Below are positions 63,164-64,000 of a stretch of DNA of 64,000 bases, piece by piece (the first letter of the stretch is position 1; each line of letters begins with the position of its first letter). The stretch comes from Falcatimonas sp. MSJ-15 (GTDB taxonomy: Bacteria > Bacillota > Clostridia > Lachnospirales > Lachnospiraceae), in NCBI RefSeq assembly GCF_018918265.1, contig NZ_JAHLQC010000003.1, positions 186,001 to 250,000 of the forward strand. The letters run 5' to 3'. The position numbers and the translations under genes were made by a program. The notes below the pieces were generated by a model. The model worked only from the letters and a program-made list of their open reading frames with translations. It did no database searches and was not told the DNA's origin.

Positions 63164-64000
63164 GAAATCCATTATCAAAGACAATTACACAGATAGAACC
63201 ATCAGGAATAAGAAAGTTTTTTGATATAGTAGCAGAGATGAAAGATGCCATATCACTTGGAGTTGGTGAACCCGATTTTGATACTCCATGGCATATAAGA
63301 GAGGAAGGAATATATGCACTTGAAAAAGGACGTACATTCTATACTTCTAATGCTGGTCTTATGGAACTTCGTGTAGAGATATGTAATTATCTTGACAGAA
63401 AACTTGGATTAAAATATTCTCCAAAAGAAGAAATAATGGTTACAGTTGGAGGAAGTGAAGCAATAGATGTTGCACTTCGTGCAATGCTTGATCCGGGTGA
63501 TGAAGTTATAATTCCACAGCCAAGTTATGTATCATATCTTCCATGTACTAAGCTTGCAGGCGGAACACCAGTAATAGTGGAACTAAAGGCTGAAGATAAG
63601 TTTAAGCTGACTGAAGAAGCTCTTAAGGCAGCTATAACGCCAAAGACTAAGGTACTTATACTTCCATTTCCTAATAACCCAACCGGTGCAATTATGAATT
63701 ATAAAGAATTAGAAAAGATTGCTAAAATTGTTATAGATAACGATATTTATGTAATCTCAGACGAGATTTATTCCGAATTAACATATAATGGTATTCATGC
63801 GTCTATTGCACAGATAGATGGTATGAAAGAAAGAACAATTGTAATAAATGGTTTTTCAAAAGCTTATGCAATGACAGGATGGAGACTTGGATATGCTGCA
63901 GGTCCACACATTATTATGGAACAGATGATAAAGATTCATCAATATGCAATTATGTGTGCACCAACAAATAGTCAGTTTGCAGCGGTAGATGCACTAAAAA
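63160..64000 (+). CDS. Class I/II PLP-dependent aminotransferase (cut by the window end)
   Basis: 280 codons are present and remain open at the window end; the family has about 390. It begins at TTG 63160, overlapping the Lrp stop by four bases. Visible motifs: GVGEPDFDTPWHI, VTVGGSEAIDVALRAMLDPG, PNNPTGAIM, the aspartate in VISDEIYSEL and the PLP lysine in GFSKAYAMTGWRLGY. It resembles PatA/aspartate-type aminotransferases; the substrate is not determinable. Confidence 0.92.
   Translation, partial: MRNPLSKTITQIEPSGIRKFFDIVAEMKDAISLGVGEPDFDTPWHIREEGIYALEKGRTFYTSNAGLMELRVEICNYLDRKLGLKYSPKEEIMVTVGGSEAIDVALRAMLDPGDEVIIPQPSYVSYLPCTKLAGGTPVIVELKAEDKFKLTEEALKAAITPKTKVLILPFPNNPTGAIMNYKELEKIAKIVIDNDIYVISDEIYSELTYNGIHASIAQIDGMKERTIVINGFSKAYAMTGWRLGYAAGPHIIMEQMIKIHQYAIMCAPTNSQFAAVDALK

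Overview
The window looks like chromosome from an AT-rich, low-GC Gram-positive of the class Clostridia, most likely a Lachnospiraceae member (an Eubacterium eligens/Lachnospira-like genome would fit, but the genus is a guess). The basis is the spoVT / hup-rqcP-yabP-yabQ-divIC / tRNA-Met / spoIIE / tilS-hpt-ftsH gene order, strong AGGAGG-type ribosome binding sites, heavy ATA/AGA codon use, and intergenic spaces full of short tandem repeats.

Region 1 (1-18525) is a 17.5-kb, visibly less AT-rich island inserted in spoVT. It carries a type 1 BREX phage-defence operon: a small XRE regulator, brxA, brxB, brxC, pglX, an unknown gene, a Schlafen/AlbA-type ATPase gene, pglZ, brxL, a TIR-domain gene and a truncated mmcQ/yjbR. 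A 507-bp direct repeat of spoVT (five mismatches) brackets it: an intact copy on the left and a copy lacking its first ten codons on the right. That is the outcome expected from single-crossover (Campbell-type) integration. No recombinase gene remains inside.

Region 2 (18526-27823) is core: HU, the RqcP/YabP/YabQ/DivIC cluster, tRNA-Met, a SpoIIE phosphatase without its membrane domain, TilS, Hpt and FtsH. Region 3 (27824-34995) holds a GH13 amylase-type enzyme, five tRNAs, a Crp/Fnr regulator divergent from a ferredoxin and hybrid-cluster protein (nitrosative-stress module with a well-placed operator), and bioY with a BirA-like operator.

Region 4 (34996-41769) is accessory: an integrase remnant, two small orphan genes, PHP and HAD hydrolases, and an MqsR-like toxin / MqsA-Panacea antitoxin pair bracketed by a 67-bp direct repeat. 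Region 5 (41770-51345) has lgt, a BceRS-BceAB-like antimicrobial-peptide sensing and transport module, a GNAT, an ABC-F ATPase and ribosomal protein L25. Region 6 (51412-54810) is a four-gene polyamine-linked membrane module on the minus strand (SpeD-like, DUF4178, DUF350, membrane-fused aminopropyltransferase-like). Region 7 (55292-64000) has a B12-binding radical SAM protein, a DEDDh exonuclease, a TPR protein, a 35-residue membrane peptide, VanW, a PurM/HypE-like protein, an Lrp regulator and an aminotransferase cut by the window end.

The most unusual signal is a roughly 210-bp long-hairpin element present four times, as two oppositely oriented pairs (27004-27631 and 61998-62560). Its core is almost invariant, while its outer and apical stems differ in sequence between copies but still pair with themselves. 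That compensatory pattern is the hallmark of a structured RNA or DNA-hairpin family rather than of an ordinary MITE.
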